Below, piece after piece: positions 1 through 11,643 of a DNA stretch of 64,000 nt; position 1 is the stretch's first letter; each line of letters opens with the position of its first letter. The stretch is from Phyto melanocephala. Taxonomy: Eukaryota > Arthropoda > Insecta > Diptera > Rhinophoridae. The position numbers were made by a program, and so were the translations under genes. Under the pieces are notes generated by a model. The model did not search any database. It was not told where the DNA came from and saw nothing but the letters and a program-made list of their open reading frames with translations. The DNA lies in assembly GCA_941918925.1 (NCBI GenBank), contig OW799233.1:144772223-144836222 (forward strand), given 5' to 3'.

Positions 1-363
1 GAACGATTATGTTGATCAAAAGAATTACAAAGTGCACAAAATGCATTTTGATTTGAACGCCCATTTTAATAAAAAATCTGAATAACTATAACGCGTTGCT
101 CATTTGCGTATCTTTCCACGGATCAAATTGAGTAAGTTTGAGATTGAGAAATGTCAAGTGAAATGGAACTAGGTGTAGTTCGCCTTCAACATGGGCCCTT
201 AAAATTTAACCACCCTCTACAAAGAAAATGATACATATTTTATTATAAAGATATTATTCCATAGCGATTAACAAAATAATAAATATTGTGCTTTAAATGT
301 ACACAAAATTGGTGGTGGGTATAAAAGATTCGGCACAGCCGAATATAGTGCTCCTACTTGTTT
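1..363 (+). mobile_element. HINE-A copy 1, 3' part (runs in from the left edge)
   Basis: This is the 3' third of the HINE-A family. It starts inside the mariner relic (to about 217) and continues to the shared terminus: GGTGGTGGGTATAAAAGA, the hairpin ATTCGGC-ACA-GCCGAAT, and CTTGTTT. The same order recurs at 7.1-7.47, 14.8-15.17, 26.7-27.08 and 61.8-62.14 kb. The 5' remainder lies outside the window or is lost. Confidence 0.85.
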
Positions 364-1605
364 TTATTTTATTTCATCACATATTTTGTCACATTATGGG
401 ACCAGACAAGTGACTCGAATTCAGCTAGTGTAAAAGCAATGCAAAAATAGATGTAAATCGTACCCTTAAAATAGACAAATATATTTAACCATAGAAATGA
501 AATATATGTTTTCTTTCACTGTGGCAATGATAAGGTACTTCTACATAGTATAGTATACAAAACAGTCGCTGCTATCAATACCAAACATAGTGTTCCCTTT
601 TTAAGACAGCCTTAGTATAACAAACAAGGTACAGAGTTATTGCTATTTGTATAATTTTTTTTATAATGTATAATATATTTTTTTTTGTTTTTTGCTGCAA
701 CATACTTTCGCAAAAAGTAAAAGGATTTAAAAATTGTATATGGCGCAAAATACTACAGAGAAAAACAACAAAAAAAACAGAAAATTTTTACAAGTAATTA
801 GAGGAATTTTTGTACAAACAATAATGTTTCTAAAAAATATAAAAAAGGTATAAATGTTGTGGTAAAAACCTTTTTTAAACACATGTTCAAAAGAAAGAAG
901 ATATCTTTCTAAACATTTAGGGAATAAAAACTTTTCGAAAAATATTGAAGCAATTAAACAACTTAATTTACAATCTTCTTATGCTCAAAAACAATTTTCA
1001 AATTAAAAATAAATTCCATTAATTGTTCCTTATACCTTAAAACCCGTGACATATTATTTATTACTCTTTATCTTTGTATGAATTTGAAAAATGTAATCAT
1101 TTTGTTGGCAAATAAATTCAGGGATTTTATACTTTATTTTCAATTTTAACTACCTTTTACAGTTGTCACCTATCAAGTCCTGTGGTCACCATAAATTAAT
1201 ATTTAATTAAAATGTAAGTTTACACTTATTTCAGCTCATTTCAGCTTATTTTTGTTGTCTTTTATTTACTTCTTCATTCAGGTCACAATCACTGGTTTTA
1301 ATGTTCATTACAAAAATTGAACGTTTTATGTAACAAAAAGAACCGTCAGTTGCCAGCATAATAGAATATTGTAAACAACATATTACAGCAGAGTTTGACA
1401 TTTTCGAGTGACAAGTAAATGGTAAAAGTTGTTAATATAAGTAATATAATTAAAAGAGTTTCTGTGAATTAGATTGTTTTTGTTGTAAAATTAATAAAAT
1501 TTAATAAATAGTATGCTACAGAATATTTCTTAAACGTTATGCAAAATATCAAATAAAGCGATTTGAGTTTTTAAATTTTCCCCTCTTTTTAACACACTTA
1601 TACTC
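364..1605. other. Unannotated AT-rich stretch
   Basis: I see poly-A and poly-T runs only, with no ORF, RNA or repeat that I can recognise. Confidence 0.5.
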
Positions 1606-1848
1606 GTTAAATTTTAAAGGCCGATGTTGAATGTGAACCACACCTAAACGTCAATTTTTTTTCTGAATTTCGTTTGAGATTTCTCAATTTCAGACTAATT
1701 CAATTTGAACCATGGAAAGGCACATAATCAACTAATGCGTTAAAGTTATTCAAGTTTATTATAAAATTGGGCGTTCAAAATACATTTCGTGCACTTCATA
1801 ATTCTTTTGGTGAACATAATTGTTCAAATTCATCAACAATCGGGGGGA
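1606..1848 (+). mobile_element. Diverged fragment of the HINE-A mariner relic
   Basis: The terminus GTTAAATTTTAAAGG, the block GATGTTGAATGTGAACCACA and the later block GGGCGTTCAAAATACATTT follow the order of the mariner relic in HINE-A read from the reverse strand. Many substitutions break its reading frame. No HINE terminus is visible next to it, so it is either a trimmed HINE-A or a solo mariner remnant. Confidence 0.65.
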
Positions 1849-1879
1849 AAGTCGTGAAAAATATTCCTTTTTATATATA

Positions 1880-1945
1880 TATATTGGTATACTGGTTAGA
1901 GCAAACGTGGCAACAAATCCCAGCTTAGCCAATTTTTTTTTTATA
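1880..1945 (-). repeat. HINE-B/tRNA-like fragment
   Basis: The reverse complement matches the HINE-B segment GGCTCAGCTGGGATTCGATG followed by CTAACCAGTAT. Read forward it has TGGTTAGAGC, which resembles a tRNA A box, and AAATCCCAGC, which resembles the end of a B box. It could be a tRNA-derived SINE scrap or a HINE-B piece. Confidence 0.5.
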
Positions 1946-2244
1946 TATATTTTTTTATTAGAGTATCACTTACCCTTTCAGTTCCAGTTAGAACGACTAA
2001 ATGTCATTGTACACATAAGACATTGTGAAACATAGCTTAGTAACTTTTCAAGTGACAACAAGAAATCATAATATGGAAAATGGAGAGCATTTTTGGAATA
2101 TATAGGAAAATCTAATTACCATTTCTACGAAATTTACCTTAAAATTACCCTAAAATCGATTGAAACAGGTCTACCCATTTTAACAGTTAGTGATTACATC
2201 AAAGTGTACACATCTTTTTATATACATATGTATATAGAGGAAAA

Positions 2245-2407
2245 ATGTTTCTCAAATCAAGCAATATTTAATACAAGGCATGCTACGAATTTAAGAATAG
2301 CTAGATGTCGATTGGAAACAACAAAACAGAGAGTAGAATACATAGGTAGTTTTGAATTTAATAATCTTCCACATAATCTAAGAAATATTGATAAAATTTT
2401 AATTTAA
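2245..2407 (+). pseudogene. LINE reverse transcriptase C-terminal remnant
   Basis: An open frame of about 50 codons ends NLPHNLRNIDKILI*. Residues TRH...LRIARCR...YIGSFEFNNLPHNLRN fit the spaced T-R / R-x-R / Y-x-G / N-x-LP pattern that closes many jockey- and CR1-type reverse transcriptases just before their stop codon. The better preserved LINE at 3.9 kb ends with the comparable LWNNLP. An A/T-rich tail follows the stop. The frame upstream of about 2245 does not look RT-like, so this is a short 5'-truncated scrap. Identification rests on this pattern alone. Confidence 0.4.
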
Positions 2408-2583
2408 AAAAAAAAATTAAAAAATTATTTATTAGAAAATTTAGAACTGCTGCTTACGTAAAATATTTTAGTATTTATCATATATCTCATATTTCAAATA
2501 ACTTTATTTAAATTAAATAAATAAATTAACTATATTTTTGGGTTTTTTTTAATTGTTAAACTTGTATATAGAAATATATTTTT

Positions 2584-3607
2584 AAAAAAAAAAATATATG
2601 AGGAGCCGCAGAACAAAAGGTGCTTTTTCGCTCCTTTCAAATTTCTGGGAAATCGAGATTTATTTTTTTCGCCCCTTTAAAAAACTGCATGAACATTAAA
2701 ATGCTTACAAGATTTTTACTTATCTACAGATGCATCTAACTATCGTAAGTCACCCGATTAAATGTTAAGAATGTTTGATATAATTCCATTTTTATTTCGG
2801 AAAAAGCACCTTTTGCAAAAAAGAAAGCAAAAAAGCACATTTTGTTAGGAATAAAGTAAAAACACCTTTCGATAAAAAAAAGTAGAAAAGCACGTTTTGA
2901 TAATAGACGGAAAAAGTACATTTTGTAATGCGAATACACATATATGACGATAAAATTTTGACTGAATGTTGTTAAACCTGATCTAATAAAAAAAATAATA
3001 AAAAATATTAAGCTAAGTATATTATTTTTGTCGTTTTATTGAATAAAATTGAAACTTAAACATTTCTTTCTTAGCCATAAATTAAAAACATATGAAATTT
3101 GTTAAATAGTTAAACTCTTGTTCCAACATCTTCTTCTAGGCAAGAACATCCAACATTTTCGTCTATTGAATCCTCCATACCTTTATCCTGGATATACAAA
3201 ATGTCCTTGTACCAAAATAATGACTGATTTTCACTCCAGTCTTTACCAAACTGTTTTATTAAAAGACTTTCTACAAAGACTTTAACATCTGATTAATTTT
3301 ACTTTAACTGTAGTTTGGTTTGATCATTGAAGCAAAAAGTGAAACTACACAAAGATTATTGAAAAAGAACCTTTTGTTAAAAAATAAACAAAAAAGCACC
3401 TTTTGATAAAAAATAATCAAAAAAGCACCTTTTGTTAAGCATAAATTTTTTAGAACCCATTTACTTTGTAAAAAAAATAATAATGCAAACTTGATTGTTT
3501 CTACAAGATTTCAACCTAAATATTATAAAAATACCAAAAAACCAATTTTTCGCTAAATGCGAAAAAGCACCTTTTGTTCTGCGGCTCCTCATATATTTTT
3601 TTTTTTT
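2584..3607. mobile_element. Fold-back element with repeated terminal motif (about 1.0 kb)
   Basis: The left end, an A11 run then TATATGAGGAGCCGCAGAAC and AAAAGGTGCTTTTTCGC, is mirrored at the right end by GCGAAAAAGCACCTTTTG, TTCTGCGGCTCCTCATATA and a T12 run, giving arms of about 48 bp. Inside both arms the motif AAAAAGCACCTTTTG recurs with drift: about five times between 2800 and 2925, and three times between 3360 and 3440, at about 28-30 bp spacing. No coding frame is evident. I cannot name the family. Confidence 0.8.
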
Positions 3608-3915
3608 GCCAACTCGCCTCAATAATGTCCAAGCGACGCTGAGGCACAAATTATTGTATCAATAAAATTTATATGAATAAAATATGTATTTAATTATCAT
3701 TTTATTAATTTTAACCTTCGCAAAAATATACTTTCGCGTTATGCTAAGAGAATTTTCCCAGCTATTGTTGTGACCTAATGACAATTTGTGACATTTCATA
3801 ATATGCTTACTTGGGACAAAGTGATATTATTTAGGTAAAAATACTAATTATTTTATTATTATTATTATTATGTCATTGGATGTTACTATTAAACATTAAT
3901 AAATTAATAAATAAA
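3608..3915. other. Spacer with (TTA)n
   Basis: Nothing recognisable except a short (TTA/ATT)n run at about 3848-3870 and an AATAAATAAATAA stretch just before the LINE. That stretch may be a tail of another LINE insertion. Confidence 0.4.
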
Positions 3916-5439
3916 TAATTGCAGAAGATACTTGAAAGAATTTTATATAAGCAAATGATTTCATATATAAATATTAACAACATGCTTTATAGTAAACAAT
4001 CTGGTTTCCGCGAGAGTCATAGCTGCGTAACTGCCCTTGTTGAAGTAGGTGAACACATACGACAGGGATTGGAGGATGGATATATAAATTTCTTAGTACT
4101 TCTGGACCACTCCAAGGCATTTGATACTGTAGACCATACCACATTAATTAATAAATTAAAACATTTTTTCAGATTTTCTGCAACATCAACTAACCTTATT
4201 TCATCATACCTGTCAAATCGAACACAGTCGGTCTTTGTAAACAATGTTTGGTCTGATAAGCTTACACTTAAAAGGGGAGTGCCTCAGGGCTCCATTTTAG
4301 GTCCGCTTTTATTTTCTATTTATGTAAATGACTTGCCAAAAATACTTTCAAAGTGTAACATCCATCTTTATGCAGATGACATACAACTTACTTTAAGTAT
4401 CCCAGCTAGACACATTGCCATTGGTATCTCACATTTAAATCACGAATTAAATCAAATTTATCTCTGGGCTAGTGCAAATGGCCTCTGTTTGAACCCTAAA
4501 AAGTCTAAATGTATTGTAATCTGCAAAAAACGTATAGGTCCGTTTATTTCTGGGGATATCGTTTTAAATGGTGAGAAAATTGAAATCGTTAATAGAGCGA
4601 AAAATCTGGGTATAATTTTTAATAACCATTTAACTTGGACAGATCATGTAAATTCATTGGTTGGTCAGTCGTATATTAAATTACGATCGCTCTGGTCTAC
4701 ACAATACTTTACACCCATCAGAATTAGAATCTTGCTTGCCAAGTCATACTTGGTTCCTTCCTTGTTATATGGGTGTGAATTATTTGCTAACTGCGACTCT
4801 GTTAGTCGAAGAAAACTAAATGTTTTATTTCGCAATATTATACGGTATGTGTATGGATTGAGAAGATCTGATCATGTTTCCTCTGTTTCTAAAAACCTTT
4901 ATGGGGTCAGTTTCGATAGCCTACTCAAAATACGCACTTTGGTATTTTTACATAAGAGAATACATACTAAAACTCCCAAATACATATTTGAAAATTTACG
5001 TTTTTTTCAATCGCCACGAAATCGGAATATTATAATACCTCGACATCAATGCCTAGTTTCAGAATGGCAATTTTATGTACATGCCGCTAGACTTTGGAAT
5101 AATCTTCCACTATGTCAACAATTAAATGGCAACGCTAGTAGTTTCAAAAAATTTGTAGTTAATTCTTTTAAATAAAAATGTGTGCAATCTTCTAATATAC
5201 ATATATGTTTCTTATTATTATTATTATTTATTGTTATTATTATTTTTTTTTTTTTTTTTCTCTTTAGCTATATGTTTAATTTATTTTCTATTATTAACTT
5301 TTAATTCGAATTGAATAATTGCAAATGTTTTTGTTTTTTTTATGTTTAACGCATTCCGTTTCTGTACTATAAATATAAGATAATAAGTCTTGTTGTACAG
5401 AAAATAACCTATTAAATAAATAAATAAATAAATAAATAA
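3916..5439 (+). mobile_element. 5'-truncated non-LTR retrotransposon with (TAAA)n tail
   Basis: An open reverse transcriptase frame (3919-5175) is followed by about 240 bp of 3' UTR and a tail of six TAAA units ending near 5440. The 5' UTR, any ORF1 and the endonuclease domain are missing, as expected from 5' truncation during target-primed reverse transcription. A related UTR plus (TAAA)n tail recurs at 7.47-7.67 kb. Confidence 0.85.
3919..5175 (+). CDS. LINE reverse transcriptase (partial, N-terminally truncated)
   Basis: The frame is open for 418 codons to TAA. Visible reverse transcriptase blocks, numbered from the first codon, are: SGFRESHSC (28-36) and motif A LLDHSKAFDTVDH (61-73) with catalytic D63. 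SYLSNRTQSV (96-105) is followed by motif B RGVPQGSILGP (119-129), then catalytic YADD (151-154) with its second and third aspartates. A LNPKKSKC block and a thumb region ending LWNNLP come after. The first codon is TTG, so the apparent start is a truncation point, not a real initiator; the usual protein adds an AP endonuclease and the first RT residues. No RNase H follows. The enzyme would copy its own RNA at a nicked target, but this copy lacks its endonuclease and is probably dead despite an intact frame. The clade (jockey or CR1 type) is inferred from motifs only. Confidence 0.85.
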   Translation: MQKILERILYKQMISYININNMLYSKQSGFRESHSCVTALVEVGEHIRQGLEDGYINFLVLLDHSKAFDTVDHTTLINKLKHFFRFSATSTNLISSYLSNRTQSVFVNNVWSDKLTLKRGVPQGSILGPLLFSIYVNDLPKILSKCNIHLYADDIQLTLSIPARHIAIGISHLNHELNQIYLWASANGLCLNPKKSKCIVICKKRIGPFISGDIVLNGEKIEIVNRAKNLGIIFNNHLTWTDHVNSLVGQSYIKLRSLWSTQYFTPIRIRILLAKSYLVPSLLYGCELFANCDSVSRRKLNVLFRNIIRYVYGLRRSDHVSSVSKNLYGVSFDSLLKIRTLVFLHKRIHTKTPKYIFENLRFFQSPRNRNIIIPRHQCLVSEWQFYVHAARLWNNLPLCQQLNGNASSFKKFVVNSFK

Positions 5440-6369
5440 AGATCTATTAGGAGCATAGAATCATTAATATTTAGTGAAAAGGATACGATGTCTCATAAGT
5501 TAGTATTCTTTGCTTAAAGAAATTGCTAAAGATATTTTGCATGATGCTTCAATCATTTTTAAGCACATAATTATAAATAAATTATTTCGTTTTTAAGCAG
5601 TCATTTAGAATAAATGCTTTTGCACTTTTGATTTAGAAGTATTGAAAATTAAAATTTCTTTGCACTGCTTCAAATTTGCTTGCTTAAAATGGCTGGGATT
5701 TATTGCGCTCCACGAAGAACTTATTTAAACTTGCAAGAATGGAATATTATTCTCAGGAATTTTCTGTATAAAAACAAAAGATTCAAATAACTTTTTATAC
5801 CAAAAAAAAATCTATCAATAAAAATTAAGAAGAAATACAAAATTTTTGATATATTTTTTTACAAAATAGAATTGTTTAAACTATTAAAGTATTACTCTTT
5901 TCAACTGATATTTTTTTCGAGAATTTAAAAAAAATTGTATTTACTTAAATACAAAAAGAAGAAACATATTTAAATTCAATTAGTCAATCAATATTCTTTA
6001 TTGAATTTTCCTCAAATCACATGATAAAAGTCAAGTCACTTAGTTAAGTAACAACACATACTTATAGCCTAACACTTTGGTAATCACTCTTGATTACTGA
6101 ATTCCGAATTAATAATTAATTAGTAAAAGTAAAAATGAAAACACATTTATAACATACACACTAAAATGATCAAAGTGACAATAACATGTTAATCACAAAA
6201 ACATAAAAGGACTTACCTAAGGGTATTCTCAATGTGTAAGAAATCAAGCTTAATACAAAAAAAAAACTTATTAAAATTTACTAGTGGCAATAAAATCATA
6301 TAAGCGATAGAAATTTAATATGGTAATTATTGAACTTTAAGAAAACATAACAACAAGAAACTTTGTTTC
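5440..6369. other. Unannotated AT-rich stretch
   Basis: No ORF or repeat that I can name. The stretch ends where HINE-A copy 2 begins. Confidence 0.5.
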
Positions 6370-7468
6370 GCCATGTTATATACCGTGAATGTAATTTAAA
6401 AGCTCATAAAACCGCCAAAATAAGAGGTATGATGATCAAATTTGCTACGTATATCCTCCTAATCAATGTTATTGTTGTGCCGAAAAGTTTAGGTGACACA
6501 CCCACTTTAACGACTACCTCCCATATAACGGTTTATCTTAAATTCATGTAATTTCTCTATTGACAAAGTTTTTGGGAAAATAAAGGACTATATTGAAATA
6601 TCTAAGTTGTATTTATTAGCAGAAACTTTATTGACACAGCTACTTTAACACACTTTCATTGAAAGACGTCATTTACAAAAGCATTTTAGTAGCATATCGA
6701 AGTTATAAAGGGTGGTTAAATTTTAAGGACCGATGTTGTATTTATATAAAACACAAATTATTTAGGATATTATTATTTCTTTTTATAATGATAATATTTG
6801 TATGGTTCAATTATGTATTTAACAAAATATTGGCCAAATGGCCCCCCCATCCTTGGCGCCACTCCTCTATCTGATGGTCCAAAATTTTCAATGACAATAT
6901 TGATGCTCAATTGTTGGGCATGATGATGAGTCGAGGTTCACTGCTCTTTTGCCACACTATCGCAAAAAACAGCAATAGTTCCCATTCAACGAACTAAGAA
7001 GGCATTCACAGATTTTCTAACATTTTATACAGACCTGTTTTGCAGAAATTTAAATATTTTTTACAATTCTCCCGATTGTGGACTAATTTGAACGATTATG
7101 TTGATCAAAAGAATTACGAAGTGCACAAAATGCATTTTGATTTGAACGCCCATTTTTATAAAAAACTTGAATAACTTTAAAGCGTTGCTCATTTGCGTAT
7201 CTTTCCACGGATCAAATTGAATAAGTTTGAGAGTGAGAAATGTCAAATGAAATGCAGAAAACAAATTTAAAGACTAGGTGTAGTTCACCTTCAACATGGG
7301 CCCTTAAAATTTAACCACCCTCTACAAAGAAAGTGATACATATTTTATTATAAAGAGATTATTCTATAGCGATTAACAAAATAATAAATATTGTGCTTTA
7401 AATGTACACAAAATTGGTGGTGGGTATAAAAGATTCGGCACAGCCGAATATAGTGCTCTTACTTGTTT
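6370..7468 (+). mobile_element. HINE-A copy 2, 5'-truncated
   Basis: It begins inside a ~288-bp module (GTTATATACCGTGAATG, then ...AAAACCGCC and ATGATGATCAAATTTGCTAC). It continues through the TIR-bounded mariner relic (6708-7322) to the terminal hairpin ATTCGGCACAGCCGAAT and CTTGTTT. The 5' palindrome, the (GTCY)n stretch and the first part are absent. Confidence 0.9.
6708..7322 (-). pseudogene. Mariner relic inside HINE-A copy 2
   Basis: Inverted termini AAGGGTGGTTAAATTTTAAG and CTTAAAATTTAACCACCCTC are each flanked by TA. Read on the minus strand near 7240-7050, the frame gives ERYANEQR...VIQVFYKN...ALRNSFDQHNRSNS, an N-terminal mariner helix-turn-helix of the kind seen intact at the start of the 38.2-kb mariner (KRYTNEQR...VKLFYQNG). 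Everything after the first ~110 codons, including the catalytic domain, is gone. Confidence 0.75.
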
Positions 7469-7633
7469 ACTTTAAATTACTCTAATCTAAAACTCTATTT
7501 TAATCTTTTTTTGCACAACGTATTTTTTTATGTATACCATTAGTTAAACATCCAGTAAAATGTATATAATTTAAACGACTAGTACTGTCTTTTATAAGAT
7601 ATCTATCTTGTTGTGCTAGTTTATAACTAATTT

Positions 7634-7665
<32 letters not shown>

Positions 7666-7668
7666 AAA
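7469..7668 (+). mobile_element. LINE 3' UTR with (TAAA)n tail
   Basis: The order resembles the UTR of the 3.9-kb LINE: ATAAGAT, then a CTTGTTGT block, then TAAATAAATAAATAAATAAA. It is a heavily 5'-truncated copy placed directly after the HINE-A terminus. Confidence 0.5.
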
Positions 7669-8212
7669 TAATATGGCTTAGGCGATATTCGTGAAAAATC
7701 GGTAAAGTTATATGCAAAAATTTATTTTAAAAATATATATTCCAAAAAATTATAAACGAAAATTAAATTTTTTCAGCTTCTAGACAACTGAGAGAGTCTA
7801 TAAAATATAAAAAAATATATAAAAAGAATTAAATTCATATTGGCCGCCACTAAAAAACGGCGGTCAATAAATTTATATATGGATCAAATCTAGTATATTA
7901 AAATGTAACTTCTTGAACCCCCTTAATATATGTATCAAATGAATGGGCTTGACCAGTAGAATAAAGTAAATTATTAAAAAATTTAAAATCCAAGATGGCG
8001 GATCAAATTTCTTTAACCCCATCTATATGGGTATTAAATTAAAGGGCTTGACAAGTAGAATACAGTTAACTTCGTAAAACTTCGAAATCAATCAGAAATA
8101 ATAAGGAAAAAAGGCATAAAACAAAAAATATATGTCAAGCTACGATATAAGAATATATCTATGTACATGACGGTGGAGGGTACTATCAGATTCGGCACGA
8201 CCGAATTTTGAA
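7669..8212 (+). mobile_element. Third HINE-like family, 3' part
   Basis: The end is built like the HINE-A and HINE-B ends: GGAGGGTACTATCAG followed by the hairpin ATTCGGCACGACCGAAT. The interior differs and holds two drifted copies of a block with GGGCTTGACCAGTAGAATA (near 7947 and 8046). The 5' end is not identified. Confidence 0.45.
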
Positions 8213-8339
8213 TTTGAATTTAATATTTGTATATATTTGAAGTTTTAATTAAAAAAATTTCAAATTATGTATTATTATTATTATGTTGCTTGAATGTATT
8301 CTAAAACTCTATAAGTGTGCCTCTGCGGCTGAGGTAATG

Positions 8340-8836
8340 CTCATGTGGACTCAGGTACGAGTAGGCATAACTAGGAATGAGGCCGCTGACGAATACGCTA
8401 GGTGGGGATCTACAATTGCATTCTATGTACCGAACCCAGAATTGCCTTGATGGATCTTTCAGTGGTTTAACTCTATAAACCTGTGGAGGTGGATGGAGGA
8501 AACCACTTGTAGACAGTCTCGTATGGGAACTCTTTGTAGGGATGCAATAAAATTATTCGGTTTTAATTTGGTTTAATAATAAATAAATAAATAAAAAACT
8601 ACTGGCTGGATATTTGCGTTTTTTACAGTACATGGAATTTCAAATATAAGATGTGAAAAGTAGATTATGATCTTTGTAGAATGTGGCTGGAGGATGCTGA
8701 GAAAACAGCGCATAAAATATGCGAATGTCCAGCACTAGTGAGCGGAATATTGAGGATCATGAGCAAGCAAAAATTAAATGTGAATGATATGGAAGACCTC
8801 AGTCTGAAGGAAATGCTGGCTATTACAAAGGACTGA
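8340..8836 (+). pseudogene. LINE RNase H and zinc-knuckle remnant
   Basis: One frame (8340-8447) reads LMWTQVRVGITRNEAADEYA then RWGS. This matches the end of the RNase H domain found in I-, LOA- and R1-type LINEs (W-x-x-x-H-x-GI-x-GNE-x-AD-x-x-AR-x-GS). A TGA at 8448 and a TAA near 8572 break it. After a short (TAAA)n-like insertion, 8675-8836 reads CRMWLEDAEKTAHKICEC then PAL, which fits the C-x2-C-x-n-H-x-n-C tail that follows RNase H in those LINEs, with the second cysteine replaced by tryptophan. It is clearly a dead fragment and belongs to a different LINE clade from the 3.9-kb element, which has no RNase H. Confidence 0.7.
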
Positions 8837-9171
8837 GCGATGGTGATTGTCGACAATTACCAGTCAGCAGTTTGAAATTGTTATTCAAGTCTAGAGCAAG
8901 CGCCGGTTTTTAACGCAAAATTCCGTAAAAAAAAGAGGTATTAATCGGTAGTTTCAAAACCACTTAGGAGCAAAAAGAGTCGAAAATAGAAATGGAAGAA
9001 TAGTAGTCTGCTTAAATACTCCTCTTCAAACACATGATATATAATCTATACCTAAAAACCAATTATATTTAATAATTTAAGCAATGTAAGCAAAGTATTA
9101 AACAATTCTAAAATTAACATCCAATAATTGTTTTAGAAGAGAGATTATATAAACAATTTTGAAATTAGCTT
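8837..9171. other. Unannotated spacer
   Basis: Possibly 3' UTR of the preceding LINE remnant. Nothing else recognised. Confidence 0.4.
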
Positions 9172-9865
9172 TTTATACCCTTCACCTGTGTTGCACAAGG
9201 GTATATATAGCTTTGTCATTCCGTTTGTAATTTCTACAATTTTCATTTTCGAACCCATAAAGTATATATTTTCTGAAAGCTTATGAATAGAGGAGTCGAT
9301 TAAGTCCTGACCGTCTGTCCGTCTGTCCATGTGTTAGTTGAAATCAACTTTTAGAAGCAATTATATGTTCCTCAGCTCTGTATATGATATCAATCTCTTG
9401 GAAATATCCAGGAATGAATCGTTATTGAAATTCAGTACAATCGCCCCATAACTTTCTGAGATATGAGCAAAAAACCACGACCACCTCGTTTTTTTACACA
9501 ATTACAACAACAACATACATACATACATACATATATTTAAAAAACATACAAAAAAAAATTACAAAAAAAATATATTGAAAATAAAAAAAAAAAATAACAA
9601 AAAAAAATTAAAACATATTAAAAAAAATTTAAAAAAATTTAAAAAAAAAATATGAAATATAAATAATATATTAAATAAAATAAAATAAAATTTTTTTGGC
9701 TCAGCTGGGATTCGATGCCACATTTATTCTAACCAGTATATACATAAATATGTACGTATTTTATATGAGATGAATGGTGATACAAACAATTGTTATTGCA
9801 TGACTACACGTTGTGAAGGGTATATAAGATTCGGCACGGCCGAATATAGCACTGTTACTTGTTTT
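9172..9865 (+). mobile_element. HINE-B copy 1 (complete, about 0.69 kb)
   Basis: The 5' end TATACCCTTCACCTGTG pairs with CACAAGGGTATATA. The shared core TTTGTCATTCCGTTTGTAA and CCCATAAAGTATATAT follows, then (GTCY)n at about 9309-9330 and a long A-rich stretch. GGCTCAGCTGGGATTCGATG comes next, and the 3' end is GGGTATATAAGATTCGGC-ACG-GCCGAAT...CTTGTTT. The two proto-microsatellites (TA-rich and GTCY) are the known signature of mini-me/DINE-1-like elements in flies. Confidence 0.85.
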
Positions 9866-10725
9866 AATTTTTTTTTTTAGTTTGTTTTAATTTTTATTTT
9901 TTGTATACCTTAAACACTATTTATTAGACTATATATAGTTGTTACAGAAATATTTCATTCATGTGGGGCTTTGTTGATTGTCGACAAAAATTGCTCGTAC
10001 AAAGTTTCAACTGCATTTCGTTTACAGTTTTTTATATACGACATCAATTTTTTTTTTTTGCATGGGGGATACCATGCCCCCTACTAAAGTCCTACTTATT
10101 ATAAAAGTGACTCGTACAAAGTTTCAAATGACTAGCTGCTATAGTTATATATAAAGTGTGTTTGAAGGAAAAATTTAGCCGCAACATTTTTGTGATAATT
10201 TTTAAACATTAAAGCCAAAATTTTTTAAAATTATTAAAGTCAATCGAATTTTTTTTTAAATGTGTTATTTCAATTTTAACTTATCCTCCTCTATAGAAAA
10301 ACTTAAAAAATCTCAAATACTCTTTACATGTGTGCATGTAAACAGTAAAAAAAAATTATGAGTTTTTTATAGTAAAAAAATGATTTGGAAATATTTTAAA
10401 AAAATACTTAAATCTTCTACAATATACATATAATCAAAAACAAAAGAGATCTTTTAAAATTCGTTATTAAAAAAATATAGTTATATTCATTCAACTCGTA
10501 TCTTAAAAAATAAAACTTTTCAGGATAGACAAAAAAACCGGTTCATCTTTTTATACTTCAGTGTTTGGTTAAAAGTTTAAATGCAATTATTAAGTAATTG
10601 ATTGTATTTATGTGTATTAGTAGTAATAATATACTTATCTTTTTTAGTTAAAGCATCGTTTGATATGACAAAGTCAAAACCGTATTTTTTAAGATACGAG
10701 GTTGAGGAAGTAAGGCACCGATATG
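9866..10725. other. Unannotated AT-rich stretch
   Basis: No gene or repeat recognised. Confidence 0.5.
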
Positions 10726-10727
10726 TA

Positions 10728-11641
10728 CACAGAAAAAAATAAATATTAATTTCAATTACGAAATTAATACTATTAATTAAAAAAATTTTTAATTTTGCTC
10801 CAATCATCAAAATGATACTATTAATTAAATAAAAATTAATAGTTGTCAATTAAAACAGTATTAAAAAATTAATTAAAATTTTCCTAATTTTTAAAAATGA
10901 TTTTAATTAATTGAATCATGCCCATAATTGAAATTTTCGATTTATATAAACAAAGAAGTTATTGAATAAGTAATTTCTTTTATTAAAACTGTTTTAAATA
11001 CAAATACCCAAAGAGAAAAAATTAATTTTTTTATTATTTTGGCATAACGTATATTTTAATTACTTTTGATTACTTATACACTAATAATTTTATATAAGAT
11101 GTAGAATTCCACAAGTACACATACTATGCCAAGTCAAACGCCGGATTTCTGAAAATAATTGGTAGCATCAATAACCTAGACATAATGGAATATTTACCGG
11201 TAAAAAAGCTTCATCAGAGTGTAGACTACTACTGACTTACCTATTAAAATGGGAATCTTGAGCAATATATCAGAATACAAGATATATTGGCTTTGGACAC
11301 ATATAGAATTAAACTTAAGCAATTTATTATATTTAAAACAAGATATATTTATTATGTGTATGCACCTACCAGAACTATCTCTTGTAGATTGTCCACTATT
11401 TTTTATTATTCTGCTCCTTAGATAACAAATATGTAATTCATCATTCGAAAGCAAATTTTCAAAAAATGTCATTTTAAATAAAATTTTTTATTTTTTCAAC
11501 TGACAGAAATCTCAATGTTTTTTGAAAATATTTTATATCAATTAAAAAAATTAATTAAATTAAATAAAATTTTAATTAGAATTTAAAAACAAGCCCAAAA
11601 ATCAATTAATTAAAAAAATTTAAGTAATATTTTTTTCTGTG
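10728..11641. mobile_element. TA-flanked MITE (914 bp)
   Basis: The 14-bp inverted termini CACAGAAAAAAATA are exact at both ends and each is flanked by TA (10726-10727 and 11642-11643). The outer ~120-150 bp on each side are AATTAATT-rich; the middle is more complex but has no coding signal. A diverged relative of the left part (CCAATCATTAAAATGATAC) occurs at 61.0-61.26 kb. The TA duplication suggests the Tc1/mariner superfamily. Confidence 0.7.
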
Positions 11642-11643
11642 TA

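Noticed and set aside
4017..4244. 75-codon minus-strand frame inside the LINE
   Set aside because: It is the shadow of the reverse transcriptase frame, which has clear catalytic motifs.
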